A stretch of 64,000 nucleotides of DNA from Bog-473 sp963726005. Lineage in GTDB: Bacteria > Actinomycetota > Acidimicrobiia > Acidimicrobiales > RAAP-2. The stretch covers positions 372,001-436,000 of the forward strand of contig CAVSAT010000004.1 in NCBI GenBank assembly GCA_963726005.1. The letters are read 5' to 3'. Of the stretch, positions 63,304 through 64,000 are shown piece by piece. Within the stretch, counting starts at the first letter, position 1; each line of letters opens with the position of its first letter. The notes under the pieces were generated by a model. The model saw only the letters and a program-made list of their open reading frames with translations, did not search any database and was not told the DNA's origin. Position numbers and translations under genes: made by a program.

Positions 63304-64000
63304 ACCGGCTCCACGAGCGTGGGGTCGTTGTTGCGGACGTTGCCGATCCGTGGCCCGACGGGGTGGTGCAGCACCGTGCCCGCCGGCGGTGGGCGCAGCA
63401 GCGCCAGGAGCTCTTCGGTGTCCTCGTTCGCCGGGTCGAGCCAGAGGTCGAAGGTGGCCGGGTCGAGGATCACCGGCATGCGGTCGTGGATGCCCTCCAT
63501 GTCCGCGCCACCGGGCGCGGTGATGACGGTGCAGCTCCGCACGTAGGGCGCGTCCTTCGGCGCGCCCTTCGCACGCCAGCGCTCGGCGAGGCCGGCGAAG
63601 GCGAGCGGCTGGCCGTCGGCCCGGCTGAAGTAGTGCGGCTGTTTGCCGCCGGTCTTGTACCACTCGTAGAAGCCGTCGGCGGGGACGATGATGCGCCGCT
63701 CCCGGAACGCCTCGCGGAAGGAGGCCTTGGTGGCCACGGTCTCGCTGCGCGCGTTGAAGAGCCGGCTGCCGGACTTCGTGTCCTTGGACCACCAGGGGAT
63801 GAGGCCCCAGCGAAAGGACATGAGCAGTCGCTCGCTCCCGTGGGGGGTCGGCTGCTCCTGCTCCGTCTCCGTGCTCGGCCCGGTGCCCGGCCCGGTGGTC
63901 GGCCGCACCGGGCGGTCGCGGACGCCGAGGACCGGGTCGGTCGGGGCGACGTTCCAGCTTGCCTGGAATTCGGAGTCGACCCCTTCGGCCAGGGAGGCCC
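63300..64000 (-). CDS. SRAP-domain (YedK/HMCES) DNA-protein crosslink protein, N-terminus outside the window
   Basis: The frame is open from the window edge and continues SEFQASWNVAPTDPVLGV in the first part; the start, with the conserved Cys2 that crosslinks abasic sites, is beyond 64000. Inside: RWGLIPWWSKD, NARSETVATKASFREAF, VPADGFYEWYKTG with the conserved Glu, and IHDRMPVILD with the conserved His. An insertion of about 25 residues rich in Pro/Thr/Gly (GPGTGPSTETEQEQPTP) is unusual. SRAP proteins protect abasic sites in single-stranded DNA. It overlaps the phosphoesterase gene (GTGA). Confidence 0.9.
   Translation of the reverse strand, partial: ASLAEGVDSEFQASWNVAPTDPVLGVRDRPVRPTTGPGTGPSTETEQEQPTPHGSERLLMSFRWGLIPWWSKDTKSGSRLFNARSETVATKASFREAFRERRIIVPADGFYEWYKTGGKQPHYFSRADGQPLAFAGLAERWRAKGAPKDAPYVRSCTVITAPGGADMEGIHDRMPVILDPATFDLWLDPANEDTEELLALLRPPPAGTVLHHPVGPRIGNVRNNDPTLVEPV

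Overview
The window is 64 kb of very GC-rich, densely packed bacterial chromosome. It has many GTG starts and many 4-base stop/start overlaps (GTGA, ATGA). The gene content points to an actinobacterium, perhaps a relative of the Acidimicrobiia: Rpf-like muralytic domains, a DipZ-type CcdA-thioredoxin fusion, a SigF/RsbW/RsbV partner-switching module with a large SpoIIE phosphatase, an F420-reductase-like protein and a DinB-type protein. This assignment is an inference; there is no rRNA or other taxonomic marker. I see no tRNA, rRNA, CRISPR array, insertion sequence or phage gene.

Layout. 0-7 kb: two tandem Rpf-like secreted proteins behind a CRP-type palindrome, a FadD-type acyl-CoA ligase, a DipZ-like thiol-disulfide protein, a hydrolase and a GH1 beta-glucosidase. 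8-11.4 kb: an ABC-2 exporter (ATPase plus two permeases) and an orphan ParA-like ATPase. 11.4-16.9 kb: general stress-response signalling, with a SpoIIE-type phosphatase (two frameshifts) divergent from an rsbV-rsbW-sigF-like operon that has a SigF-like promoter in front. 17-18.7 kb: a shredded APC-type permease. 18.8-23.7 kb: dehydrogenases, a small P-loop kinase-like protein, an epimerase and acetyltransferases. 23.7-29.5 kb: a compact catabolic operon of GH4 glycosidase, beta-hydroxyacid dehydrogenase, class I aldolase, FGGY kinase and a LarA-type nickel-pincer racemase/epimerase. 29.5-36.2 kb: a Liv-type ABC importer in which an MFS-like half and the LivF ATPase are joined or overlapping, with a fused LivH-LivM permease, LivG and a binding protein. 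36-50 kb: mostly single metabolic genes (dioxygenase, hydrolases, sulfotransferase, NagB, PLP dehydratase, YjbQ, F420-reductase-like). 49.8-58 kb: a Gfo/Idh-CaiB pair on the minus strand, divergent from a tightly coupled plus-strand run of questin-oxidase-like protein, aldo/keto reductase, amidohydrolase, ABM monooxygenase, methyltransferase and quinone oxidoreductase. 58-64 kb: VOC proteins, a methyltransferase, a membrane protein, a frameshifted aminoglycoside-phosphotransferase-like kinase, a secreted phospholipase C-type phosphoesterase and a truncated SRAP DNA-repair gene.

The most interesting items are: the 23.7-29.5 kb sugar-acid-type operon ending in a LarA homologue with no lar maturation genes nearby; the MFS/LivF combination; the questin-oxidase-containing operon; the CRP-type palindrome with competing inverted repeats in front of the Rpf genes; and two genes whose only plausible starts are AUC and AUU codons behind good Shine-Dalgarno sequences. 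Apparent frameshifts cluster at 11.4-15, 17.2-18.6 and 29.6-31.3 kb, with single ones at about 26.03 and 61.07 kb. Either the assembly has indel errors there or those genes are decaying; reads are needed to decide. No classical one-component DNA-binding regulator is visible, so the sigma-factor module and the CRP-type site are the only regulatory leads in the sequence.
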